Shown: positions 51,582 through 61,677 of the stretch, piece by piece
Layout of the letters: the number at the start of each line of letters is the position of its first letter
How positions within the stretch are numbered: the stretch's first letter is position 1
DNA from: Leucaena leucocephala
Lineage: Eukaryota; Streptophyta; Magnoliopsida; Fabales; Fabaceae
DNA length: 64,000 bases
Direction: 5' to 3'
Assembly (NCBI GenBank): GCA_037074615.1
Contig: CM073518.1
Span: 2,666,001 to 2,730,000 of the forward strand
Translations under genes and position numbers: made by a program
Notes under the pieces: generated by a model
Databases searched by the model: none
The model's input: the letters and a program-made list of their open reading frames with translations, nothing else
Told to the model about the DNA's origin: nothing

Positions 51582-52911
51582 AAGGTACTAAGTGCGCTAT
51601 AATGTCAAGGAGTTTTAAATACTAAATATAGCATGATTGAATATAGTGCTCACAAATGTTGAAGTTCTCCGATTCTTGAGTGATTCTTATAAAAAATACG
51701 ACACATTATATAGGGTCTTGGACTTGTTCAATCCAACCTGATCTTAATGATAAAAATTATCATAACAATCATAGCGCAGCAACTCCGATTTTACGGATGA
51801 ATCTTCAGAAGTGTACAAGTCTGAAGAATGGACGTTCCTTTCAGCAGTTAATTTGGATATTGAATATAGCAGGGTCATAACTCACTATTCTGACACGTCT
51901 TGAGTATAGATGTCTACTGCTGGGATCGGGTTGAGAAATGAGAAGCTTTGGTTCCGTTATCCATGTCCAATCATCTGTACATATACATGAAAGCAAAGGT
52001 TAGTTTGTGTTATCTTGTGGTGTTCTTTAATATACCGTATTTAAGGTTATGTACATTATAGTGCCAAAAATCGTTGTAATCAATAATGATTAGCACCACT
52101 ATTTTTTAGGATAAGTCATAGTCTACCCCCCATGTATGGTTCAAAATTGATTTGCTTTTGTGACCAAGTGTTATTCACCACTCTGGTTTGCTCAGTTGTA
52201 ACATCTGTGGTATTTTACAGTTAAATTTGAATAAAAATATTGTGAATATTGAAATAATGATTACTCTTGTTATATCTAATTATATATTGGACATTTCCAA
52301 GTTGTGATTAGCGTTGAGATTAATTTTGATTTTGAAATGTAATTTATTATTGAACCATTGTACGCTTTCAAATCTTTCGAGACACATCAGAGATGAAAGA
52401 GAAATGCTTTGATATATTTTGGAGATGTCTAAATATTTAATGTATTTTTTCTATTTTTTATTCTCAATTAATCACATGTCTCTCTTATCTCTTTTTCACT
52501 CATTCTCTCCTATCTAGCTTTTCCATAAACAAGGGAGTTTTTGGAAAATAAATTATATTCTTTTACATATTTATTAATTCTAATTTTAATTAATTTTTTG
52601 ATCAAGTAATACCCGTATTGTATAAAAGAAGTATCAGCAGCAGCTGAGTTCATCAATTCAATATTTGGCAGAAAAGGTATAACAACGAGGTTTTATCACT
52701 AACACAGAAATACCTTTAACAGAGATGATTCTTCATTTCTAACGCTCTAGATTTATAGGTACCCTTCTGAAGTCTTTCATCCAAGGTACTTGGCAATTGA
52801 GAACGATTAGCTATCATGTTCTTCCACACTAGAGTCATGAAATTGCAGATGAAACGCGCTTTATGCTCTACTCGAGAAGAAAAATTCCTCTAGATAGCTG
52901 GAAAAATGTTT
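51582..52911. other. Intergenic between convergent GATA copy 2 and SABRE/KIP genes
   Basis: 3' flanks of both genes in AT-rich DNA. The frame at 51680-51880 is not family-like. I see no other feature. Confidence 0.5.
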
Positions 52912-55747
52912 CTAACTTTTAACTTCTTCATTTGGGGATCCGCTTGAAGAATCACTATCTAGTTGAGCCGCCTCTCTTGGAGATGATGGAAGCAATTCTG
53001 CTGGGGCGGCTAAACCTGCAAGAGAATGGAAGTTCAGCCAAAATTTACTATAATATTCAACAAGGGGTTGTACTAGAGATGTAAAAAAGCAATTTTGTCT
53101 TCTGATCACAATGAGAAACTAGGCTGTAACAAGTTAAATAAAAGTGAAACTGGCAAACCTTTTTTAGATTGGAACTTCTTAGTGTGCCGCCTAATAAGCT
53201 TTTTAGCTTTTGTAATCGTGAGCTGCCTAGCATAAGGGGAGAACTCTACATCACCTTCACTCCAATCACCACGAACATCATCTTCTTCACCCCTCATAGT
53301 TCGGAGGACAAATGCCTTTGCCTTGCAACGTTGATTACTAAATAGTCCTTTGACGGATGTTACAAATCCATCACCTGCTCCATCATTTGGACGCTTGAAT
53401 GGGTGCTGATCAGATTTTCCTGCCCGGTCTTCATCACTTGAGTCAATTTCAGGACCGCTGGCTCCAGTAGGCTGAGCCTGGGATTTGTCTTTGAATTTCT
53501 TACCCTACATAATCCATGAAAGGAAAAACAATATTTAGATGAATTAAATAACTCCATAACTAATAATGATTTTCTTGATTGGTTAAGAGCCCTACAAGAG
53601 GCACTAAAATGACAGCCTCGCGCTCAAAATTTTCAGTTTGAAAGGTTAAACATAATGTTTTATTTTGTGACATAAACATAATGCTTTATTAAAGAATGTA
53701 ACCATCAACAAGAAAAATGAAAAGAAAAAGGACACAAGTGAATTATCAACCTGCATTCCAGTCACAGACTTCAGTACACTCCAGATGATGTGCTTCTTAA
53801 CTCGAGAAAAGAGTTTTGGCCAAGTCCCAGTAAATTCTACTCGGTGAAATTGATCCATCAGTAACTTCACATCACTCACAACAAACAGTGATCCGTCGTA
53901 TGTAATCGACAACTCAACCTACAAGAAAAATACACAACTTAGATGAAACCTGAATTATTGCGACATACGGGATAGCAGATTCAAACTTCATTATTAGATC
54001 AAAAAGCTATCAACCTGGCTAATTTTGATGTTGTGGAACTCCATCACTTTTCGGGGCTTAGACCTCTTCTCTTCTTGTGGCTTAACCACTTTTCTCTCTT
54101 TCTCTTCATTGGATCGACCAGTTTTGACAACTTTGGAATCTTTTAATGCATTCTTGGAGACCTCATCTTGTTGCTCAATTGAGTCAAATGGGCCATTATT
54201 TGAGGAAGAGATACTCTCTAAGACAAGTTCATTGGCTACAGATTCTGCAACAGTTTCTTCCCATGTTCTGTCAAAAGAAGACGTTCTTCGCAACTCAGGG
54301 GTTGAAGCAGTACCAGGGTTTTCTATGACATTATGCGATTTGGATGCCTGCAAGCAGGTTACGAAACTCCTTATGAGATAATGCATCTAAAACTACTAAT
54401 AATACGTGGAGAGGAAAAAGGACAAAACAGAAAAAGATATATTTTCTCCAAACTCTCCAACCAGCGTATTCCATGATTCACATTCTTGATTCTAGTCATC
54501 TAGAAAAATTATCATCCGAGACTCACTTGGGTTGAATCAGAAGGAATGGTAGGCTGACTTCCAGAGATGCCAGATTTGGACGAGACCTCGGATTCTTTTG
54601 TTAAGGGAACTTCTTGGATCGCCAAACCTTTCTTCAGACGTCTTGCACCAGCAGTGGATGAAACCTTCCAGACCTCCTGCATTATTTTATGGATAAAATA
54701 ATATAATTCCTTTAGAAAATAAGCACAATCTCAAAAAAGAACAACATATTAAAAGGCCAATAGTAGTAGTAATACGCGAACGATAGCTGTCCAATCTCTT
54801 TGAATGTAAAACAATAGCGCATCCCTTAGAAAAACATGCATAGAAGACCGAAGAGAAGCCATTAAAGCAACTATGTTTCAAAATAAAATGTAAAGGCAGA
54901 TAAATGCCCCTGAAGATAAGGCAGTTCGTTCAACTAATTGTAATTTTAGCATCCATAAAATAACCATAATTTTAACTAAAAATATCTATAAATTGAGCTT
55001 TGGTTCTGAAGGTAATAAAAAATTTAAATCTATCAACTAACCTGCCGGCGTTGTGAATCTTGTCCTTCTTCTGGGAATAAATAATCCCACATCATTCGGT
55101 ATATCGTCTCTGTCAAATGGATTTTAAGGGGATAGATCTCTACCTATAATGCAAACGAAATTCATATCAGGAAATAAAAGGCACCCGTCTCGATATTCCA
55201 AGAAGACATTGTATTAATAACAAGGAGTTTTAATATTTGATTTTGATATTACTTTCAACAGGTTTGCAGTTCTTTATAAAATGGAATAGATGAAATTGAT
55301 AAATATCAGAGCTGCGTCAATTTACAAATCCTCTAAGAAGTGCCAAAGAATTTTCCACGCTAGCTTGACAATGTTCTATTATCTTTGGACAGGATCTACT
55401 TGAAAAGAGACTCTATAAGCCGCATGGATTTTTTTAAGGAATAAGTTTTTTTTTTGAAAAAACATTAATTAAATGATGGCTGACTCATTGTTGAATGTCC
55501 AAATCGAATAGGGCCTAATCTTCCTCACTTGAAGATCTATCAAAAAGAACTGCTCTGCTTCATTGATTTTTCATACATCTCATTCTGAGTTTTTTATGCG
55601 TAGGATTTCAAGTAATTAGCAGATTAGGACGTCTACTTACCAAATGCTATTACTGAACTAAAGGTAACGATTACCTGGAAAAGTTCAATGGGAGAATTTC
55701 CATCCTTTGGAGCTCCCTGCCTTGCATCTAGTCTGAGCATGCCTTTT
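52912..55747 (-). CDS. SABRE/KIP family protein, C-terminal 425 residues (5' part beyond window)
   Basis: Very large plant protein related to SABRE and KINKY POLLEN, which act in cell expansion and tip growth and belong to the Fmp27/bridge-like lipid-transfer superfamily. Exons from the 5' side: 55675-55747, 55042-55143, 54527-54676, 54015-54347, 53751-53918, 53159-53504, 52912-53015 (TAG). All join in frame. Diagnostic stretches: IYPLKIHLTETIYRMMWDYL, LRRTSSFDRTWEETVAESVA, KPRKVMEFHNIKISQ, HRVEFTGTWPKLFSRVKKHI, ARQLTITKAKKLIRRHTKKF and a serine-rich end. The exon at 55747 begins after a normal acceptor (gtacag), so the rest of the gene must lie beyond 64000. The intervening DNA is retrotransposon, which makes the intron at least 8.2 kb. 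If the upstream exons are absent, this would be a truncated pseudogene. The window alone cannot decide. Confidence 0.9.
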
Positions 55748-55862
55748 CTGTACACAACCAAAAAAGAAAAACATGCAATATCAGAATACAGAGAGGAAGT
55801 GAGAACCTAAAACATGGAAGGATAATAAATTCTAGAAAAAGGTAAGGCTTACATACTTTCCC

Positions 55863-56120
55863 TGGTAGGGTATTTTGCGCAGAGCAGTGCGAATGAAAGG
55901 AAAGAAGAAAGAATAAGAGGAAAAGAAGAAACAGAGGGAATTCAGGCAGGAGAAAAAGAGGAAGGTTGACGGAAATTAGCTATACAAGAAGGAACTGTGC
56001 AATTCACTATGCTATTCGATATTCTTCATACATGTTCTGGCCCATCTATTTATAGGCTCAGGAAAGACTAGGCGGGAAATGACTAACTGTTAGTAACTAA
56101 CTAACTAACTTGTCATAACA
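55863..56120 (-). repeat. 3' LTR of element B (258 bp)
   Basis: Read on the minus strand it starts TGTTATGACAAG and ends CCCTACCA (TG...CA). It is preceded by a polypurine tract (gaggggggg, complement of 56123-56131). A TATA-like tataaata is at 56047-56054 (minus). The start is rich in repeated gttagtta units. The flanking 5 bp at 55858-55862 are TTCCC, one candidate half of the target duplication. Confidence 0.8.
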
Positions 56121-56170
56121 ATACCCCCCCTCAAAACACCCCTTGTCCTCAAGGGTTGTGAACTTGAAAC

Positions 56171-56623
56171 TGATACATTTTCCTTTGCAGCCAATACATA
56201 CAAGAGGAAACGACATGGGAAACATGGAAAAGATAAGATTCCTTTCGAGAATGCAAAGGTTGACCTAAATGTTAATGCTGAATTGGAGAAAGAAACATAG
56301 GACTAGGGAACCGTAGGTGTTGGCGTAGCTGTTAATTTTTTGATGTTGCTGCCTTGCTTTTGACATTGCTCTAGGGGAATGTGCAGTGTACTTTTGGTAA
56401 TATATAGAGTCAAGAGTCATATGGTATGGGGGGAGTTAGATAGGAGAGGCTGGGCTCTCAAACCTCCAGATGAGGACCAGTGAGTGAACGAGGTTTATTC
56501 ATGATCATTGTATCTCTTCTGTAACTTTGATTCTGCTGAAACTAGTAATATAAAACCTTCTTATTCATCCAGAAACTGAAAGCTTTCCGAGTATTTCCTC
56601 TGTTTCCAGTGCAGGGCACATCA
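56171..56623 (+). repeat. 5' LTR of element A (453 bp)
   Basis: TG...CA termini. A tatatag TATA-like word lies at about 56400 and taatataaaacc near 56550, consistent with U3 promoter and R/U5 signals. Nearly identical to 61220-61672. Confidence 0.93.
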
Positions 56624-56625
56624 TT

Positions 56626-56637
56626 TGGTATCAGAGC
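56626..56637 (+). promoter_or_regulatory. Primer-binding site of element A (initiator tRNA-Met type)
   Basis: TGGTATCAGAGC, two bases after the 5' LTR end. It is the usual complement of the 3' end of plant initiator methionine tRNA, used to prime minus-strand DNA synthesis. Confidence 0.92.
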
Positions 56638-56679
56638 AGGTAGTATTCTGGGTTCTGTGGGAGAGCAATAGAGCGACGG

Positions 56680-58350
56680 GTGACTGAGGAAGTGCAAGAA
56701 CTGAAAGAGGCGGTAGGAGGGCTGAACCAAGGCATGAGGGACGTGAACGCACGGCTAACAACAGAAATGACGGGGGTTAAAGAGATGATGCAGAGGATGC
56801 AGGAAACACTGTCACGGCTGGTCAGAAAACAGAGCCACCTTGACGAGACACGAGGCACCGACGCCGGGACTCAGAACGGAGAAGAGACCGCCGAAACACC
56901 GGAGAACCACGATGGGGAAAGAGGGAAGTTCAGAAAACTGGACTTACCTGTGTTCGAAGGAGAGGATCCCTTGGGCTGGTTTTCGCGTGTTGAGCGTTAT
57001 TTCAGCTTAAATGCCGTCCGCGAGTCAGAAAAACTTGGAGCAGCTGTGGTGTGTCTGGAAGGCAAGGCCCTTAACTGGTACCATTGGATGGAAGGTCGGA
57101 CTCCAATACGCAGCTGGACCGAGTTTAAGCAGGAGCTACTGTACCGGTTTCACCCGTCGCAATTGGGAGACGAGTATGAGATGCTGTTAGCTTTAAAGCA
57201 GGAGCATTCTGTTCTGGAATTGGTTGAGGAGTTTGAGAGACTTTCAGCCTCCTTGAAAACTATTCCAGAAGAGTGTCTAGTCGGAGCTTTCAAAAATGCA
57301 CTCAAACCAGAGATCAGAGCGGAACTGAGGTTAGCTAATGTTGTTTCCCTACGTGAGCTGGTCAGAGTCGCCATACGCATCGATGAGAGGAACCAAACTC
57401 TGGACAGGGCAAGGGAAGGGAGGATGGCCAGGGGTGTCCGATATTCTACTGGGCCCAAGGTGGATTGGGCCCAAACCCATACCACGCGTTCTGCCCAAGC
57501 TGCCGAGCCGTCCCGAAGCCACACAGTATTCACCACAAACTCAAACCCAAGCAGAAAGGCGGAAACGAAACCTACAGAGTCCAAGACAGCAAGTAGTGCG
57601 ACAGGAAACTCTTCGTTCAGACCCGGCTGGAAGGCGCACAGACTTCCGGAAGCTGAGCTCAATCGCAGGAGGGAACTGGGGTTATGTTTCAAGTGTGGTG
57701 ACAAATACAACCCTAGCCACGTGTGTAGAAACAGAAATTTACAAGTAATGGTATTGGAAAGGGACGACGAAGGGGAAGCCGGAAATGGGGACACGTCTGG
57801 AGAAGAAGACGAAGGACCCTTGGAGGACACGAAGAACGCTACTTGTATGGAGTTGTCCTTAAACTCCCTGGCAGGATTTGGTAGTAATCACACGATGAAA
57901 ATTCGTGGGAACATTAGAGGAGAAGACGTCGTGTTGCTAATTGACAGTGGAGCATCCCACAACTTTGTGTCGGAAGAATTGCAGAGGAACTTGGGACTCC
58001 CTATCGAGGAAACAACAGAATACACCGTTACTGTGGGAGACGGTTATTCAATCCTACGCAGACATAGATGCAAGAATCTACAATTCCAGGTACAAGGTTT
58101 AGAGATTAACCAAACTTTCTACCTCTTTCCTCTGAATAGGGTGGATGCGGTATTGGGAATGGAGTGGCTAAAATCATTGGGTGAAGTCAAAACGAACTGG
58201 AGTCAACTAACCATGAAGATTGGTAGAAGGCCGAACCAGATTTGCTTGCGGGGTGACCCCTCCCTCGTCAAAACTCAAGTCACTTTCAAGTCACTTGTGA
58301 AGTCAGGCAGAAACAGGGGGAAGGCTATTTGGTGGAATATCGCGGGTTAG
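56680..58350 (+). pseudogene. Element A gag and protease frame
   Basis: Open frame of 556 codons. N-terminal coiled coil, capsid-like region (FRKLDLPVFEGEDPLGWFSR, ALNWYHWMEGR), zinc knuckle CFKCGDKYNPSHVC (about nt 57690-57725), and aspartic protease with DSGASHNFV (about nt 57944). The first in-frame ATG is at 56734; the frame is open upstream of it but lacks an ATG. The frame ends at 58350, overlapping the pol frame by about 20 nt, at a G-run where a one-base shift would join the two. Whether that shift is programmed or a mutation cannot be told from one copy. Confidence 0.85.
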
Positions 58351-60503
58351 AAGCTGAGGAAGAAGATGGGGGTGTCGTGCCACCAGAAGTCCAGAAAGTG
58401 TTAGATGAATTTTCGGAAATACACCAAAATCCCACCGCTTTACCTCCTGCCAGAGCTCAGGACCATGCCATACCAATTAAACCAGGGGAACAGCCACCAA
58501 ACATTAGATCATATCGTTACCCCCATCTGCAAAAAAATGAGATAGAGAACATGGTGAGGGATATGCTGAAAAGTGGGATTATTCAACCCAGTACCAGCCC
58601 ATATTCAAGCCCTGTTTTGCTAGTTAAAAAAAGGGATGGAAGTTGGAGATTTTGTGTGGATTATAGAGCTCTGAATAAGATCACCATTCCGGACAAATTC
58701 CCAATTCCAGCGATTGATGAGCTATTGGACGAGCTGAAGGGTGCTACCATCTTCTCCAAGCTGGACCTCAAATCTGGTTATCATCAGATTAGAATTAAAG
58801 CTGGGGATGAACACAAAACAGCCTTCAGAACACATGAGGGCCATTATGAATTTAAGGTCATGCCCTTCAGACTGACCAACGCGCCCTCAACCTTTCAGTC
58901 ATTGATGAATGAGGTATTCAGACCACATTTGCGTAAGTTTGTACTAGTATTTTTTGATGACATACTCATATACAGCAGTGATGTAGATTCCCATTTGAAA
59001 CATTTGAATGTTGTATTAACTATCTTGAAAGAGAATCGACTGGTGATTAATTTGAGAAAGTGTAGCTTTGGCCAACCGAGGCTAGAGTACCTTGGCCATA
59101 TTATATCAAAAGAAGGAGTACAAGCTGATCCGGCGAAGGTGGACAGCATGTTGAAGTGGCCTAAACCCAAGAACGTGAAATCTCTAAGGGGATTCCTAGG
59201 GCTCACAGGGTATTACCGCCGATTTGTGAAAAACTATGGCAAAATAGCTAGTCCACTCACTGATTTGCTCAAGAAGGAGGCCTTCAAGTGGACTGAAACA
59301 GCTGAGGAGGCCTTCAAAACACTCAAAACAGCGATGACCACGCTCCCTGTATTGGCTGTACCAGATTTTTCTCTTCCTTTTGAGGTGGAAACAGATGCAT
59401 CGGGTACTGGGGTAGGTGCAGTTCTAATGCAAAATGGCAGACCAGTGGCTTATTTCAGTCAGAAGCTATCAAACAGAGCACAACAAAGTTCAGTATATGA
59501 GAGAGAGCTCATGGCAATAGTGATGGCGGTCAAGAAATGGAGGCACTACCTGTGGGGACAGAAATTTATCATTAGAACGGACCAGAAGGCACTGAAATAT
59601 TTACTGGAACAGCGCATAGTTGAAGAGAATCAGCAGAAATGGGTCTCCAAACTGATGGGATTCAAATTTGAGATTGGTTACAAGCCTGGGAAAGATAACC
59701 GAGCCGCAGATGCCCTTTCCAGACAAGGAGAACATGATGAAAGTCTTGAGCTGAATGGGTTTTCCTTATGGCAAAACAATGATCTCGAAGAATGGGAAAA
59801 AGAGGTGCAATCTGATGCAAAGCTCAGCCAAGTCATGCAGCAGCTCATTACTCAATCTGGCCATACTGAGGGATACAACTTGGAAAAAGGGGTCTTACAC
59901 TACAAGGGCAGAATGGTTCTACCTAAAAATTCAACTAGAATCCCCTTACTTCTCAAGGAATACCATGATTCACCAGTAGGAGGGCACGCTGGATATCTTC
60001 GCACTTATAAGCGCCTAGCTCAAGTGGTGTATTGGGAGGGAATGAAGAGAATGATTCAGAATTATGTGGCCCAATGTGACATATGCCAGAAGAATAAGTA
60101 CCAAACTCTATCACCAGCAGGGCTACTACAACCACTCCCTATTCCCCAGCACATATGGACGGATATTAGCATGGACTTCATTTCGGGGCTTCCAAAATCT
60201 CGAAAGTATGACACAATTTTGGTAGTAGTTGATCGATTCACCAAGTATGCCCATTTCCTACCTCTGTCTCATCCTTTTACAGCAAAGGATGTTGCTGATA
60301 TATTTGTGCGAGAGATCATTAAGTTACATGGTTTTCCCAAAACCATAATTTCAGATCGAGATCGGATCTTTATCAGTCAATTCTGGAAGGAACTTTTCAG
60401 CCAGGTTGGCACCAAGTTGTGCCTTAGCTCTGCTTATCATCCGGAGACCGATGGACAAACTGAAGTATTGAATTGTGGGTTGGAAACTTCGCTGCTTCAC
60501 TAG
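58329..60503 (+). pseudogene. Element A pol: reverse transcriptase, RNase H, integrase (part)
   Basis: 724 codons. RT motifs: RFCVDYRALNKITIPDKFPI, MPFRLTNAPSTFQ (the usual glycine is R here), VLVFFDDILIYS with the FFDD active site (about nt 58951). RNase H: ETDASGTGVGAVL (about nt 59390). Integrase: H2C2 zinc region (GGHAGYLRTYKR then CDICQKNK), core markers SMDFISGLPKS and SDRDRIF, and the glutamate in DGQTEVLN. The frame then breaks at about 60470-60490, where several bases seem to be missing, and stops at 60503. Confidence 0.9.
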
Positions 60504-60900
60504 TGAGAAACCAACCCAATGGGCGCAGTGGCTGTCTTGGGCAGAATACTGGTATAATACTTCCTATCATAGTGCTGCTAACATGACTCCTTTCAAGGCT
60601 GTATATGGCAGGGACCCTCCTTCCTTTATAACTGTACAGGAAGAGCTCTCTGCTGTTGAAGAAGTTAACCAGCAGCTCAATGATCGTAATATGATTCTTG
60701 CTGCCTTGCGGGAAAATTTGATCAGAGCACAGCAGCAAATGAAGACTCAAGCCGATAAACATCGACGAGATGTCCAGTATGAGATTGGGGATCAGGTTTA
60801 CGTGAAGATTCGCCCTTACCGATTGCGCACTTTAGCTCGTAGAGTTAACGAGAAACTGTGCCCCCGTTTCTATGGCCTTTTAAGGTACTGGAGAGGGTAG
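60475..60900 (+). pseudogene. Element A integrase C-terminal segment (second frame)
   Basis: Continues the integrase after the break: WLSWAEYWYNTSYHSA, MTPFKAVYGRDPPSF, then a basic helix (DKHRRDVQYEIGDQVYVKI). Ends after a second break near 60880, where the FYG-F-VLERVGP region changes frame. Confidence 0.85.
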
Positions 60901-61349
60901 GACCAGTAGCATACCAGCTGGAATTACCGCCTACAGCCCGTATCCATCCAGTATTTCATGTTTCCAATCTCAAACGATCTGCTCACTCTACTATGGTAGC
61001 CTCTACCATTCCTGCTGCATTGTCAAGTGAACTGGAGCTACAAGTGCAACCGGATGACATCCGCAAGGTTCGCAAGCTCTTGAATGGGCAACTCGAGGTG
61101 TTAGTCAAATGGAAAGATATGCACGAGTTTGAAAGTTCATGGGAAGAAATGTCCACTATTGCCTTACAGTTCCCTTCTTTTCCCCTTGAGGACAAGGTGA
61201 AACTCTTAGGGGTGGGTAATGATACATTTTCCTTTGCAGCCAATACATACAAGAGGAAACGACATGGGAAACATGGAAAAGATAAGATTCCTTTCGAGAA
61301 TGCAAAGGTTGACCTAAATGTTAATGCTGAATTGGAGAAAGAAACATAG
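60858..61349 (+). pseudogene. Element A chromodomain segment; frame runs into the 3' LTR
   Basis: Starts with the end of the integrase (ARIHPVFHVSNLK) and then a chromodomain-like fold (VLVKWKDMHEFESSWEE, about nt 61100-61150). The open frame then passes straight through the polypurine tract (about 61207-61219) and continues 130 nt into the 3' LTR, coding a basic tail (NTYKRKRHGKHGKDK...) before stopping at 61349. Confidence 0.82.
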
Positions 61350-61672
61350 GACTAGGGAACCGTAGGTGTTGGCGTAGCTGTTAATTTTTTGATGTTGCTG
61401 CCTTGCTTTTGACATTGCTCTAGGGGAATGTGCAGTGTACTTTTGGTAATATATAGAGTCAAGAGTCATATGGTATGGGGGGAGTTAGATAGGAGAGGCT
61501 GGGCTCTCAAACCTCCAGATGAGGACCAGTGAGTGAACGAGGTTTATTCAGGATCATTGTATCTCTTCTGTAACTTTGATTCTGCTGAAACTAGTAATAT
61601 AAAACCTTCTTATTCATCCAGAAACTGAAAGCTTTCCGAGTATTTCCTCTGTTTCCAGTGCATGGCACATCA
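61220..61672 (+). repeat. 3' LTR of element A (453 bp)
   Basis: Preceded by a purine-rich tract (aggggtgggtaa, about 61208-61219) and followed by the target duplication GAAAC. Same length as the 5' LTR with about two differences. Confidence 0.93.
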
Positions 61673-61677
61673 GAAAC

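Larger units (their letters stand above)
56171..61672 (+). mobile_element. Ty3 chromodomain LTR retrotransposon A, full length, very young
   Basis: 5502 bp, flanked by the 5-bp duplication GAAAC (56166-56170, 61673-61677). Two 453-bp LTRs (56171-56623 and 61220-61672) begin TGATACATT, end GGCACATCA and differ at about two positions by eye (catgat/caggat and gcaggg/gcatgg). A primer-binding site, gag, pol and polypurine tract are in the standard order. Small size, short LTRs, a methionine-tRNA primer site and a chromodomain suggest the Reina-like chromovirus group (inference). Despite the young LTRs, coding is broken in three places (near 58325, 60470-60490 and 60880), so this copy was probably mobilised in trans or has just decayed. 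Confidence 0.95.

Noticed and set aside
61614..61672. C-terminal extension of the element B pol frame
   Set aside because: These codons belong to element A's LTR and are joined only by the insertion.
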